A DNA stretch of 64,000 nt from Marsupella aquatica (taxonomy: Eukaryota; Marchantiophyta), in assembly GCA_973895155.1 (NCBI GenBank), contig OZ316893.1:1240001-1304000 (forward strand), in the 5' to 3' direction. The stretch's first letter is position 1, and the number at the start of each line of letters is the position of its first letter. Positions 20,916 through 34,300 of the stretch are shown one piece after another. A model generated the notes under the pieces. That model was given only the letters and a program-made list of their open reading frames with translations, did no database searches and was not told the DNA's origin. The translations under genes were made by a program, and so were the position numbers.

Positions 20916-22078
20916 TGTAGATTACCTCCACAGGTGGTCCAAACATTTCCAAAACAGGCTCCTTCATTGGGGGATTTGTATTTATTTACCTTTATTTCAA
21001 AAGGCTGTTAGTCTAAAGTTGATCTTGAGAACAAGAAGTGTGTCTATAGTTTCCTTTGATGAGAAACAAGCCACACGTGCCCCCATGTGTAAAACACTAA
21101 AACCACCTTAGGCCGTCTTGCATGTTGGCGCCCCTTGACTTTCCAGCCCACAACCAAAGGGGTGGGATTCCAACATTATTATTTTTTGCATCAACCTCTT
21201 CCTGAGGCAGGCCTGACTGCATATGCAATAGATAACCAAGGGCAACGGTGGAAAATTTACGTCCCTTGAGGTCGTGAACCTTGAAAATTGAATAGAACAG
21301 AGAAAGTTCATACTTAGAGAAGTTCACACCTAGGAATGTGGCAGATTCTATTGAGAGTCAGACCCACTTTTTCTTGACAGTTTAGGAGTGCTAAGGGGAG
21401 TAGAAGAAAGTACTCTTGATATACAAGATTGCCCTTAGGTTGGCTGTAGAAGCCCTTGAGTGTGTTTTACTAAAGCTAGCTTATTATCCATTTAACATCC
21501 TAAAGATATTGGGACTAAAAGAGAGTTTGGAATCATTTTCTGGCCCCAATGTCTTGTAAAGTGAATTGGAGCCAATGGTGCTAGAATAATTTTTGCTAGG
21601 AGACAAAGTTGGGGATCTACTCCAACTTAAAGTCACATACTTCTTTGGTTAGGGCCTTTCTTGCTCTGACAAGAGAAAATCCCATGAGGGGCATGTGGGT
21701 ACACTTTTTATGTGAAAATAGGAAAATAGGAATGGATCAGCAGCCATATGAAGAGACCTCCAAGAGATTTTCCTGTAAAATCTGGGACAAAAATGTGCTC
21801 TACATAAGCAAAACTTGCCCCCCACTCCATGCCATGTAGGATGGGCAACAGTTTAGATGGAAACGGCCCCCAACATCTAGTAAAATGAACAATATGTCTA
21901 AGTCAAGCGCAATGACGAGAAACCAGTTTCAGATGAGAGAAAGCTTCATAGCTTGTGAAGAAAAATGAACACTCTTCTACTCATTGCGAGGCACTCGGTC
22001 CCTCTTGCAAAAAACCGTCAAAATCTAGAACCTCCGATCAATGATTTCTAAGCACCATTAGAAAGCCCTTGCACCGAT
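20916..22078. other. Intergenic, no gene seen
   Basis: Only short unrecognised frames. GATTACCTCCACAGGTGGTC at 20923-20942 repeats a segment at 20190-20209, bracketing the family A copy as a direct repeat of about 45 bp. Confidence 0.5.
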
Positions 22079-22235
22079 CTATTTGTTGAGCCCATAACAT
22101 TCAAGTTTCATACGACAAAACTCCAAATAAATCATCGACACTGAATGCTGGAAAATATCGTCGCAAAAAGACCTCGTCACCTCCCAGGCATACTCTGATA
22201 CCAATTGTTGAGTAAAGACTACATTCACAACTGGA
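22079..22235 (-). mobile_element. Copia-type LTR end, primer-binding site and leader relic
   Basis: On the minus strand, GAATGTAGTCTTTACTCAACA (ending at 22206) resembles the 3' end of the LTR at 49477 (GAATGTCGTCTATGCTCAACA). Two bases later comes TGGTATCAGAG (22203-22193), the classic primer-binding site complementary to initiator tRNA-Met. An open frame then starts towards 22079 (WEVTRSFCDDIFQHSVSMIY), possibly a broken gag start. Rest of the element absent. Confidence 0.6.
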
Positions 22236-23589
22236 GACCAGGAAAAAGATGAAAGTGCTTCCCCAAGTCTTGTAAGGCCACCCTTAGCAGCTGTGAGTAA
22301 CAAGAGCATGCTTAGGGGAGGCATTGGAGGGGCCTTTTTTAAGAAAAACAGTGAAAGTGTAGGGGCAATGGTGGTGGTGGAGTATCAGGTTAAATTGCAA
22401 CTATCTGTGGCCGGAATGCTGGTTAGATTGTTAAGGAAGTGTACAGGCAAGGATATTTAGGAATTTGTCTAATAAAGGATTTTTAACTAGTTCCTGAGTT
22501 ATTCTAGGAATTTGATTCTCTTGCTCTTATAAACCAAACCATAACCCATTGATTCCTATTTTGGTGAGACTATTTGTTTTAGTGGTATCTTATACAATGC
22601 AGCTTAGTTGGGTAATGACAGTTCTTATCTGATCTGAATTGCAATTTGACAAGGATACTACTAAGGAGGTAGATTGAATTTCACTGCTAAGTGAACTTAT
22701 TTAAGGTATCTTCCAATGCCTATGGCATGGGTTTGTGCAATATCAAACTAATTAAAGTCACAAATTACTTATGGCAGTTAGTAATTAGGTTTGCTACATC
22801 TCCACCATTTTTTGTCCAGATTATGCTTTGCCAGCTTGTTTAGTTGAATTACAACTTTGCCAAACCAGGAGGCCTGATTCCAAATGCAGAGAAATTTGTC
22901 TAGAGTCCCTAAAACTAACAGCCTCAGCACTCCCCAAAATAGTGAATGTCTCTAATAATAATACAACACACACTAGGTGTCTACAAGGGCACTTACCACA
23001 TAGATGAGTAATATGAGAAAGTTGTTACTAGAGTAAATAAATATGCAAAGAATGTACTTGATGATACTGAACAGGAGGGCATCTCAAACCTCTTGGTTAT
23101 GGCTCTGGTACACAGTCACAAGGGTTTTCCTGGAAATGGAAATAAAGTGGCGCACTTGCAAACACGTGGATTACCACCACTTGTGACCAAAGTCCTAAGC
23201 TCATAGTGAACCCATAGTTTCAAACAGGGAATCTTTTTGTGGCCCTTCAGATTTGAGACCCCTACCGTAGTACAAATCCTATGTGCCAACACGCATGATT
23301 GCAGCCTTGAAGAATTTGGCCTACATCACTTGCAACCTTTTTTGGGAAAAGTACATCTTGTCCCTGATATGTGTGATCATTGCCCTTGGATTCACTCTTT
23401 GTCATTGCCCCATACAAATTATGGAGGAGACGTTATGTTTTATTTGGAATTCACAGGACGTGACTTCAAGGGCAGGACAGCTTCCTGTCCTTGCCTTTGG
23501 TTTTGTACTTTGTATGGGATATGCTTCCTGTCCTTGACTTTGGTTATGCACTTTGTATGAGACAAGCCCCACTGGACAAGGAGGATTCT
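22236..23589. other. Intergenic, no gene seen
   Basis: AT-rich with short frames only. A small tandem duplication of a TTCCTGTCCTTG-TTTGGTT motif lies at about 23478-23560. Confidence 0.5.
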
Positions 23590-24130
23590 TTGAAATTGCT
23601 ATATTGCTATATGGTGAATGCACTTTTTAGATTTTGTCTTATTGATAATTTTGGTGTCATGTATTTTTATTTCAATGTGCCTTATCAAGGGGCATCTTTT
23701 GTATCATATAGGTTTTAATTAATTTTTGAACCCCTTTAATTTTAGGTATCTTAGAGATTTTTGAACTCATTTTGGCAGCCCTCTTAATTTTTAATCCCAA
23801 TGACTTTAATTTCTGTCACTTGAACAAAGTCTTCTCATGAGAGAGAAAAATGACTGGAGATGAACGGGACCACATGGTGTCTTTAAGTTCCCCTCATGAT
23901 TTTTTTCCCTAAGTTTATGATTTTTATTGAATTGAGTGTCATTAATAAAGCACATTGAATATTGAATTAAGTGCACACACATTGTAGTGGCTTTGTGTCT
24001 AGTATCTGACTGTACTTTTCATTGGTCATTATGTGCTTTTTTTTGCATGTCCTATTCTAGTTCTACTCTCTTATTTGATCCACTTACATATCACTACAAG
24101 ATAAAATATTAAGAACATGCTTTACTATAT
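23590..24130 (+). repeat. Dispersed repeat family A, copy 2
   Basis: TTTTGTCTTATTGATAATTT, TATCAAGGGGCATCTTTTGT, TGAACCCCTTTAATTTTAGG, TTTTTTTCCCTAAGTTTATG and ATCACTACAAGAT appear in the same order as in 20205-20915. Confidence 0.75.
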
Positions 24131-24290
24131 CACAAAATTCTCAATAGTGCATCTCAAAGCTTTGCAATTAAGGATGATGACATTTAACTGTAAAAGATAG
24201 GTCATAAATTTTTCATGAGGTCCTGGATTTTTTTGTTTGTTTTTCTTTTCACTAGCTTCTACAGTGACTTACTATAATGACATACTACCA

Positions 24291-24662
24291 ATCCTTATGG
24301 CAAAAAGCTATGCACTATTAATTTAGTAATCTATAACTTTGTGTGTCCTTAAACCCCTAACTAGAGAGGTAAGGTCCATCAAATTGTCTCAAATCCTTAT
24401 GGCAAAAAGTTATGGACTATTAATTTAGTAGTCTATAACTTTGTGTGTCCATAGTCCTGTAACTAGTGAGGTAAGGTCCATCAAATTATCACTTTGAGAT
24501 GTCCTAACTAAGGAGGTAGTCCCGTAACTAGTGAGGTAAGGTCCATCAAATTATCACTTTGAGATGTCCTAACTAAGGAGGTAGTCCCGTAACTAGTGAG
24601 GTAAGGTCCATCAAATTGTCACTTTGAGATGTCCTAACTAGAGAGGTAAGGTCCATCAACCC
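24291..24662 (+). repeat. Tandem repeats of 102 and 65 bp
   Basis: Two copies starting ATCCTTATGGCAAAAAG (24291, 24393) are followed by three 65-bp units starting AACTAGTGAGGTAAGGTCCA (24461, 24526, 24591). The 65-bp units are almost identical, indicating recent expansion. Confidence 0.9.
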
Positions 24663-24879
24663 CTAATGCACTTATATGCCATGTGTGAAATTGAGGGCTG
24701 GAAAATGTAGGGCCCTTTAAAGGCGAGTTGGCTGGCCATTTAGGGGAGATCGGTTGGGACAATGGTGACTCGGCTTCGGTCCTGTTCGAGCAGCAAGTAA
24801 AGGTAGGGCAATCCTTGTAGTGGACCCCTCCCAGGTTCCATGGAATGCGCCTTTTGGATTTCGCCCTCCACCTATTATA

Positions 24880-25240
24880 CTCCCAGCTGCTCTCCTTAGT
24901 CTAGTCTCCTTTCCTCCGTCTTCTTCGTGTTCTTCGTGTTCCTCGAGTTCAAATCTCGAAGCTCTTTTCTTCCACCTCAGTTTCAATTTCCCTCTCTCTC
25001 TCGCTCTGTCTCTCTCTCGCTCTCTCTCTCGATTCCTTCCTGCAACGAAATCAGTAGCCTCTCGCGCAGCACGGCGTGCAATTGGGACTCGCATTCGATG
25101 CGGGATGTACGTTTGTGACAGGAATTTTCAGTCGGTTTGATTGACTGCTTGAAACGATTTGTGGGCTCGTTGCGAAAGGACCGGGTGGCTGAGCTTCTGG
25201 ATGGTTTCCACTGTTCGATTTTTTGTTCAATTTGCAAAGG
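24880..25240 (+). promoter_or_regulatory. Probable 5' leader/promoter region upstream of LanC-like gene
   Basis: A GC-richer block with a (CT)n tract (24991-25033) typical of plant 5' leaders, ending in a strong donor GCAAAG|GTGAGT at 25239-25240. This suggests a 5' UTR exon spliced over the following ~1.2 kb to an acceptor before 26589. The acceptor is not identified. Open frames here lack recognisable domains. Confidence 0.4.
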
Positions 25241-26588
25241 TGAGTTCGCGGGATTTGTCGACCTTCCCTGGGATTTTTGGTGCGGAGATAGCTGTGCCAC
25301 CTCAGTTTCCCTCGTGTCTGTTGTTTCGAGGTGTCGTCGAAGAAGCTAAAGCTGTCGATATCTTCGCGGAGCCTCGTACAGTTTCTGAATTCCTCGGGAC
25401 TTGAGCTTTTTGCTTGAATGTCATCTCCAGTCTTGCGAGTTGGCTTTTGCCGCCGTTTTCTGTTGCATGGTATCTTGGGCCTCGCGTCAACAGTGAGGGG
25501 TCGGGCTGTCGGAACTCCTTTCCTTTTCGGGCTTGCCCAGCATTCGAATTGCGTGCGATGACTGTTTTGGATGACGAACCGGTTTCGGTCGATTCATGTC
25601 TGAAAGCTGGCAACGAAGTTTGCCGTTGAAAATTCTGTGTCCGCACCAGTCTTCCTGCATTGGGAGCTTTGCCATAGCGTCCGAGGTTCCTGTGATTGCG
25701 AGTTTGGACAAATCGGCGCCAATTGACAGCCGACGTCTCGAAGCAGCTTCTTGCTCCGCTCGCATCCTGTGACCGGTTTAACCGACATTCCAATGTAGCG
25801 GCATCAATTTCAGCCCTGGCCAGCATTGTCGGTGACAGTTACTGATCAGAAGACGTGGCGGCTAAACGTATCAGGATCGATTAGAGGCCTTCGGGATTTT
25901 TATTGCTTGGGAGATGATGGGAGATGATGGGAGATGCTGGGACGTACAATAAAGTATGTGCCATTTCCCACCTTTGGTCTGAAGTATTGCTTCACCCGCC
26001 GACCGTCCGTCTAGGTGGCCATGCCATGCACAGCGGACATCGCTGACCTCACTTCCTAGCGAAGCTATCCACTTCCTTTGCTGCGGTGTGATCTGTCGGA
26101 TTCTCTTCGCTCCCTCTCCTATGGCTCGACCGGCGGATTTTCAATTACACAAACTGCACTAGATAATTGCGCTCGCTATTGTTTTCTGTGATTGACCCTC
26201 AATTGAAGAATTTATCGAGTGAGCAATATGGCTGTCGACGTCTTCTAAGAATAACGTTGTTTTGGTTTGAACAGTTATAATTGAGCGAGCGGAGATTGCG
26301 GTTAATTACCGGCAGCCTAAGGCTACATTTGGAGGTGACCGGAATTAGGCCGACGAGCAAACCTTGTGCAGAGCATCATCTGCCTGATTTGGGCGTGTGG
26401 AATCCAGGCAGGGAAGGTGCCTAAGGGGGTCGGAAGGAAAATAGATGACATGACACTGAACTCAGAGCAAACTGGGGCTAACGTACCGGCTGCTTCCCCG
26501 GCGAGTCGGTAGATGCAATTCTCTAGCCGAATTGCGCTCGCCAGGCGGGGTAATTAAGACCAGGAAGAGGCAGACAATTCAACTTAGA
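25241..26588 (+). other. GC-rich stretch between putative leader exon and LanC-like start
   Basis: No coding exon recognised. Four copies of GGGAGATGAT-like decamer lie at 25909-25940. Long frames on both strands, such as 25302-25826 (-), show no domain and are probably a result of GC-rich composition. Confidence 0.4.
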
Positions 26589-29500
26589 ATGGCGACCGAT
26601 CGCCACTTCCAAAACACTCTGGCAGATTACAAGCCATCAGGGGTTGTTGAACGCGAAATTCCAGAGGCGGTCGCTGCGGCATCCGAAGATCAGCTCGTGA
26701 AAGTTCCCCCTCTATTCCGGGAGCATTCCTTTCCATCGTCCGAGCTCTTTCTGAAGGCAGCCATCGATCTCAAAAACGAGGTCCGTACAGTACCTCTTCC
26801 CACTTCTGTACACTTGTCTGATGGGCGTCGTTGATAAATCCCTTGCTGCCTAACGAGACGGGTGTCGATAAGCTCGGGGCATGATTTGAACCACCAAACG
26901 AGAACAACGCTAGCAACACCGTGGAATTCGTACCCCAAAGTTGGGGATAGCTTGTACGGCAGCATGATCCTCTTTTGGCCACAACGTATTGGACCGGGCG
27001 CTGGCTTTTCGAAGAAGTTTGAAGTGTTCCGTCGATGACCTCAACTTGTTTGAACAATGACTAAATCGTTTCCTGCGTCGCGATTTAGAGATTTATTCGG
27101 TAATTGCATGAAAGAAGTGGCTTTCGAACAGTTATGGTGCGGAGTCTCTGTTTCAGAAAGTTCGCCTCTGCCTGTGAAGTTTTTTCTGCGGAGGTTAGGA
27201 CGGTGTCGAGACTCGACCAGTAGCACCCAAACTTGATGGAAATTATTTGGGCTCTGGACTCTCTATGTTAGTAAACTCTGTCCGGTTTTGGCCAGAAAAC
27301 ATGTATCGTTTTTCTTCTCAAGTTAGGACATCGTCGAAACTCGGTCAAGAGGACCCCTGCTGATAAGGATTTCTTGCGTGCTCTGGAGATCTCTAAAACT
27401 TCGCTACCTTCTGCCTACAATGCTTACTGCCAGCCGTCAACTTCTTTCCATAACCCCAGAGTTTTGAGGGTAGTCACGAGCAGTCGATATAACGAGGTCG
27501 GGATTTGACTATGACTGACGGATGCTCGGGACCTACTTTCAGGTTGTGCAATCTACATGGAGGAGAAACGCTTCAAGAGTGAACGATCCCACAATGTACG
27601 TAGGAGTACTGGGAACAGCGTTTCTGTGCTTCAAGGTGTATCAAGTTACCGGGAGCCAAGATGACCTCACCCAGTGTCTAGATATAGTGGATGCCTGTGC
27701 TGCTGCGGCACTAACCATGAAACCGTAAGATCCAAGAAACCGACATCACATCCACCAGTATGACCTTCATTGATGTTATTATATTTAAATCGTTCTCTTG
27801 TTGCACTAACGCGTTGCCATGTATTTGTCCCACCTCATAATGACATACATAGTTTTGTCTCACCACCAGCAATGGTTGCCGGCATCTCCTGGGATTTCAG
27901 TTTCCGGCTTGAAACAGTTTCTTTTGGAAAATTGATTTTCTTGAGCTGTCCAAACGTTTCTTCTCACAGTCGATCTGGTTCCAGATATGTCACTTTTCTA
28001 TGCGGACAGCCAGGAATTTATGCTCTTGGTGCTGCTGCTGCCCAAGCGAGAGGGGATGAGAAACGTCTGAATCACTACCTTAGTCTCTTCGATGAGGTAT
28101 TTTACCCAAACCTCAATTCTTGCACTGTCTACGGCATCAGTTAGTCAAGTTGCCCATCAATCGTTGCTCGCCACCCAGTTGTTACAGCGACGTTATCTGC
28201 AAACCCCGTGATTTAAGCCTTCTTGGTGATATGCCTTCTTTCTTGTTAAACTCAGCTGTTTGGCATCCACTCTTCAACAAGCTTCGTGAAGTCTTCCCCC
28301 TTTTTGCTCAATGTCAGATCTACTCGCTAGACATCTGAGGTTCCAGTGAATGCAATGAATATGTATGCGATACAACCTTGGAGATGGAGACTTAACACGA
28401 TTGCTGGGCGCAGATTGCAAACGAGAGAGCACTTGCGGTCGGTCCTGCAGAAGGTGGGCTTGGGATTCCGTACGAGCTTTTATATGGGCGAGCAGGATTT
28501 CTGTGGGCTGTCCTATTCTTAAACAAGCATGTGGGCGATGACACAATACCTTGGACAACCACGGTAAGGTCAAAACTAACCATCACATCTTCTTGTAACT
28601 GCGCGGAGATCGTATTTAAGGTTCATTAAAAGCATTTCATATTTCTCATGCAGGGTCCGATTGTTGATGGAATTCTAGCAGCGGGTCGAGCTGGAGCTAG
28701 TCAATCAAAGTGCCCATTAATGTACCAATGGCATGGAACACGCTACTGGGGTGCGGCGCATGGACTTGCAGGCATCATACATGTGCTCCTACATTTTCCC
28801 TTAAGCGAGGACGATTCCAATGATGTGAAAAGTACTTTGCGGTATATGATCAAAAACCGTTTTCTGAGAGGGAATTACCCATCCAGTGAAGGGAACAACA
28901 GGGATCGACTTGTCCACTGGTGTCACGGTGCTCCAGGCATAGCCCTCACATTATGCAAAGCTGCTGAGGTAGGTGACGCAACTCCGGCTTCATTTTCGGG
29001 TTTGGACTAAGATCGTTTTAAAGCCCAGTAGAGCGTTCTTAATTCCCGACGACCCAAAATCAGGTCATAAAATAAGTGTAAATGAACTAGCAGCGACACA
29101 GTAGCAGCTAGACTCATGTCTTAAATAGATCTCAGATATCGATGGACAAAATGGCTGCCCATAGGCGATCTGCAGAACAATTTTGCAATTCTGGGGATGA
29201 GTAACTCGTACGGTGAGAGAAACGCTGGAGCGTATCAGTAATGGTGTCTCACATTGTCAATTCGGTAGAGGATTTAAATTCTTTTGCAGAACTCTTCTCA
29301 TAGATAGTGAAGACAACGGACAAGAGCTCTAATGTTGGTAGTTGGTCTCGTAAGTTTAAAGGGGTGTCAGAAGAAGCATTCTAAATGGTCTCAATTGTAA
29401 GTAGTTGGAATTTAGAAATCAGTCTGTCGGGATAGTAAGTTTGCTTTCCATGTCTCTCATAACATTTGCTCTTTCCAGCCAATAATTCCTTGTTAATTTC

Positions 29501-29849
29501 CTGACAGATGTATCCTGAGGAGGAGGAGTTCCGTCTTGCTGCTCTGGAGGCTGCAGATGTTGTCTGGGAACGAGGCTTGTTGCGAAGAGTTGGTCTCTGC
29601 CACGGAGTGAGTGGTAACGCCTATGTATTTTTTGCCGTGCACCGCCTGTTTGGGGGCAAAAAACATCTGCACAGGGCAAAAGCGTTCGCCGGGTTCCTTC
29701 ACGACCGAGCCTTTTCGCTGATATCGACAGGTGAAATGCACGGCGGGGATCATCCTCACTCGCTGTTTGAAGGCTTGGCTGGAACAGCGTGCCTCTTGCT
29801 TGATGCAACCCAACCCGAGAAGTCCGCATTTCCAGGGTACGAGCTTTGA
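26589..29849 (+). CDS. LanC-like protein (GCR2/GCL family)
   Basis: Eukaryotic lanthionine-synthetase-C-like protein of 430 residues; animal LanCL proteins add glutathione to dehydroamino acids. Exons: 26589-26780, 27543-27724, 27985-28096, 28414-28563, 28654-28968 and 29508-29849, all with GT-AG introns in matching phases. Conserved blocks run in family order: TLCG-like VTFLCGQPGIYALGA, YELLYGRAGFLWA, CPLMYQWHGTRYWGAAHGLA, LVHWCHGAPG, GLCHGVSGNAYVF, MHGGDHPHSLFEGLAG and the end FPGYEL. The three zinc ligands are present as Cys302, Cys348 and His349; the 46-residue gap matches human LanCL1 (276/322/323). The start MATDRHF was chosen because it matches family length; an in-frame Met lies upstream at 26532. 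An earlier claim that plant GCR2 is an abscisic-acid receptor is disputed. The gene is convergent with the GT31 gene. Confidence 0.93.
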
Positions 29850-31319
29850 TGAATTGGTCGACGATGATGGTGAGAGATGCTAGCGGAGGTACTACGCACG
29901 TTCTGGTCCCCTGAACTCCTAGTTTAAAGAATGGGACCGTATGTCAGAGACACAAGCTCGGATTGCAACCGGAAGCAAGCGAGAAAAGAAAAGCGTATCA
30001 TTACCGAAACAATACAGGCTTTACCGTGTTGCAGAAAGACAATATCCATTCCTTCTCAAGGTTTCCATGCAGACGACCCCGGAAAAAATTTACAGATGAC
30101 CCAGAGCTCTCTTTTGGGGTTATTGTAGTTGAATGGAATGTATTGCAACTCCCTCGCTTCTGAGCGTAATGACTTAGTTGGAGACAAGGTACACAGGTTT
30201 TCAATCCCAAGTTAACGACTTAGTTCGACACGAAGTACAGGTTTTCAATCTCGTGTTCCGGTATTATAAGGATCGAAACTACCAAGATCCTGATGTAGAG
30301 TTTCACTTCGTGGGTTTATGATAGCAACCAAATTCCAGTATTGTGGGACAAAGCTCCCCACCTTATAATGGACATTGAAATTGTGGTAGTTCTTCAAAAG
30401 ATCTGAGAAATAATATGAAAGGGGGCCTTCTGGTCGAGATCGCGAGCTCGGGACTGCTTTATTGTGTTTCATGAAGTGTGGTTGACCATTCCGGATATAT
30501 GTAAAGAATGGATCATCCTATGAGTTTGGTTTTCCGGTGTTGAGTACTTTCGCTTCCTAGGTAGGTACATGGGCCTGCAAGGTTCTATGATACATTAGGC
30601 TACAAGTATGAACTATATTAGGCTATATCATGTGATTCCATTTCGGTGGATGTGCACTAAACACTATCTAAGAAGAGGCAGGACTGCTTCATTGGTGTAT
30701 ATTACGGAAAAGCACTGCAAATCGACGTTCAATCGACGACTGATCCAGTTCAGAGCAGATCTCATTCTCCTGTAAGACGAAACATTCATGAAGAGAATTA
30801 TAAACTTTCCAATGAAACCTCCCAGCCATTTCGATACTATATTTGCATTTGATAGGTGGCAGTCAATGGGAATAAAAATCGTTTGGATCTTGATCCTTCC
30901 AACGGAAGTACCAGTCATGTTACCAACTCGTGTACCCCAAACCATCACAATTACGCCACGGAGCAGGGACGTAATACCCTTGATACATACACCCTATGAT
31001 CCAAAGTTGCACACAGGGACCATCATAAAGAGTGTTCAGGTACTCTAAAAACACGAGGTCAAATTAATTCACTGACAAATAAGTCACTTGTCCTAGCTTC
31101 TCCGCGGTTTGGAGAAATGGGAGTTAGGTACGATGCAGTCTCATGGGAGAGAAATATCTTTAACTGAAAGGAAACTCCATTGCCATTATGATGAGGTCAG
31201 ATTTCTTATCCCTCTTGTATTAAGCCCGTACCAAAAAATTGGATCCAATAGTGGATCACAGGATAATTGATGACGAAACCCCACTCTTCTCTTCTATGAA
31301 ACACTGGCGCAATATGCAA
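29850..31319. other. Convergent intergenic region between LanC-like and GT31 genes
   Basis: Holds the two 3' UTRs. A diverged tandem duplication with GACTTAGTT-GACA, GTACACAGGTTTTCAATC lies at about 30169-30255. No gene seen. Confidence 0.5.
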
Positions 31320-34300
31320 TCAACAGCAAACTGCTCGTTGGGTTTTCAACAGCCGATCCCAAAGACACAGCATATCCCGTGGGGTCTGATAGTGAGCAGT
31401 CACGTAGTCTGGACTACAGCCAGCACTAAAAAACCTTCTATTATCAATATACGCAACGGACTTATTTTGTGACCTCTGGAACTCACGAACCCACGCACCC
31501 ATTGCAACATCCTCTAGCTTGAATATCTGCAAGCATTCACCAGCATTAGATGGATTCGGATCATTTCAAAAGTAGAATAAAATAAATTGTCGAGTATTCC
31601 ACATCCCAGCATTACGTACGCAATAGTTCTGTAAATTCAAAACAGTTCAAAGAAACAAGCAGGTGTCTAGCCACTCCCAGGAGTAACCCACCTGTAGCTG
31701 TGATGAGGCACTGACTCTGGAAACAAATTCAGCAATGTCCCCAGAGAAAACATATCCTGGACCATGTGCCCAGGGTGGAAATGTATCATCCGCCCACTCC
31801 TGCCGAAAGATGGTGCAAGTCAGGAGAAGTCTCACACAGCTCAATAAATCATCTGCATTAAATTTAGGGTCAGCCTTACCCTGTGGAAGAAATATATGGC
31901 TCACACTACTGACGTCAACCAGGTGACACTCGATTCTGTGTCAGGATTTGCAGGCATTGACAAACTAATGTAGCTGTCGATGATAAACTTGAAGGACACC
32001 AATCTACAAGTTTCAATGTCTCGTTATGGAATGTGGTGCTCAGTGAATGAACAACATTTAACTGTAGGACACCAATGTACAAGTTTCAATGTCTCGTTAT
32101 GGAATGTGATGGCCAATGCTCAGTCAATGAACAACATTTAACTGTATTTACCTGAGGTGAGATATGCCATTTACTGGTTGGATCACGATTTGGTCCACTC
32201 TCAAACTCCACTTCACCAAGAAGACAACTCTGGTTTGATGATGACGTGTTTTGAAGAAGGGAGAGAATTGTATCAACTCGAACAAATGTATCATCATCTG
32301 TCTTCATCACATATTCTGCTGTCAAATGCTTTGTCTGTAGATCAAGCCAGAACCATGCCCATCAGTCCTCTGTAGCTGTGATATGGCAGCCTCGAGCTGA
32401 ATAATATTCACCGTGGCTTACATGGGACAATATAGCATTGCTGATTCTTGAAGGCAGATATTCTTCAATCTGCAAAATCACCCTTTCACCACTAATTAGA
32501 CCCCTATGGACTTTAAAAGGCCATGGATGTACCGCAAAAATGCAGATGGCAGCAGTTTTCAGTGTGATCAAATGATAGTAGTCCACAAACGGTAGAAGCT
32601 GAAGATCACCGAATGTCTTTGCTTCCTCCGAAAGCTCCTTGTTCACTTGGACCTGTGTATGCTGCGTTAACAATGCCATGGCCCAAGTTCAGAGAGATGA
32701 AAGGAACAACGAGATCTGCAAAAGAGGCCAACAACTTTCGGGCAATCAAAGAGGAAACAGATGTTCTATGCTCTTGACAATGTTGTCTTCTAAGTCTGGA
32801 AATTTCGAAGTTAATCTAAATCTCCTGGTAAGAGTTTCAGCATAAGACAGGCTTCCTATGCTCCGAAGAACCTAAGACTTGGCCAATTCAAGCAACAAAC
32901 CATCTTCTATTACAAAATTGAATTGTTCACTGGACGGAAACAAATTCAGATCTTGATTCCGCCTTTCTTCAAATCGTGTGGCTAGGTTCACTGCGCTACT
33001 TAGACAACCAAGAATACTTCGATAGTCATTAGTTACGCACGCAGATGCACGGTCACTCAGACTGCAAACCTATAATTGTTAGTTGCCAAAAATGGGAAAG
33101 ATGAGATGTCATACCAAGCCAACAAAGAAACGCACAACCACATCACCAGAACGGACAGCGTCATACTGCATCCATGACTTCCGCTGTGCCATTCTCCGGT
33201 CAAAGTTGCTGCTAGAGGAGAATACACCAATAAACAGTGCCACCTTCTTGTCTTTTGGCGGCAGGGGAGATGCCTTCAAATCTTCTAACCCCGGCATACC
33301 TGCGAGGTTTTCCGACGCTGGAAGACCTGTAGCAAATATAGATGCTACCCGCAGACCTCCGTGTATGTCCACTTTGCCAACCAGTGCTGGTTCATGGCCC
33401 TGCATAACGACGCAATCAAACAGACATGTGAGCTGCTGGTTAACTACTGCACAATTTTGCGGCGCCGTGGCCAATCGAATTGAAAATGCTCTAAGGACAC
33501 CGGGAAAAAGCAGGAGTGAAAGCAGTAATTTTACCTCGCGATACCCAAAAGAGGAAACGTGTTTTCCATTGACCGTGACATGAAAGCCATCCCATCCAGC
33601 CCATATTGTGGCAGCGAATGGCATTCCCTCCACAAACGGAAACCAGGGTTTCTCTTTCTCGGATCCTGAGTATACACTGTGCCAATTGCTTGCCCCAGCA
33701 TCCTTGGTGGCTGAAGGCTTCCATGCAATCGTTCCAACTTGCTCAATACAGCGGTCAAGTCCGTCAACTGCAGTATACGAGTGTAGCCCCCATGGTAACA
33801 ACAACATCAGGAGATAACAAACGAAACAGTAGTCAACGTACACACATATAAGTAGACATGGATTGACACCCACGCAATCTGAAATGACAAGCTCCAGTTT
33901 ACAAGGACATCAAATGCTGCAACTCTGACCTTCGCTTGGTTCCAGGTCCACTGGAGATGGACAACGCTCTTCATCTCCCCAATTACTTGCGGAAGACCAA
34001 GTGTTCTGAATAATAACTGGTTTCTCTGTCAGTGAATCACCCCGAATCCGGACATTGTAGTGCAATATGACTGGAGGTCGTCCAGAGTCACCGGGGATCT
34101 TGGCTCCCTTGAGATCAATATGAAATTCAGCAGAACCATGAACTGGGGTGGCAACTACAGTGATTGAGGAATCGAGAATTAGTCCACATGGAAGAGCTAC
34201 TTCATGACCATTGCCAATTGTTGATTCCACAGAATCTGGACAAAGTTTGTCGTCCTTTTTGCTCCCTTCATCCATATATGGTAAGAGGCTGTCCCACGCC

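Noticed and set aside
24991-25033. Satellite or centromeric repeat
   Set aside because: A short (CT)n run of about 40 bp, ordinary for plant gene leaders.
25302-25826. 174-codon minus-strand frame
   Set aside because: No domain, in a GC-rich leader-like stretch where long frames arise by composition.
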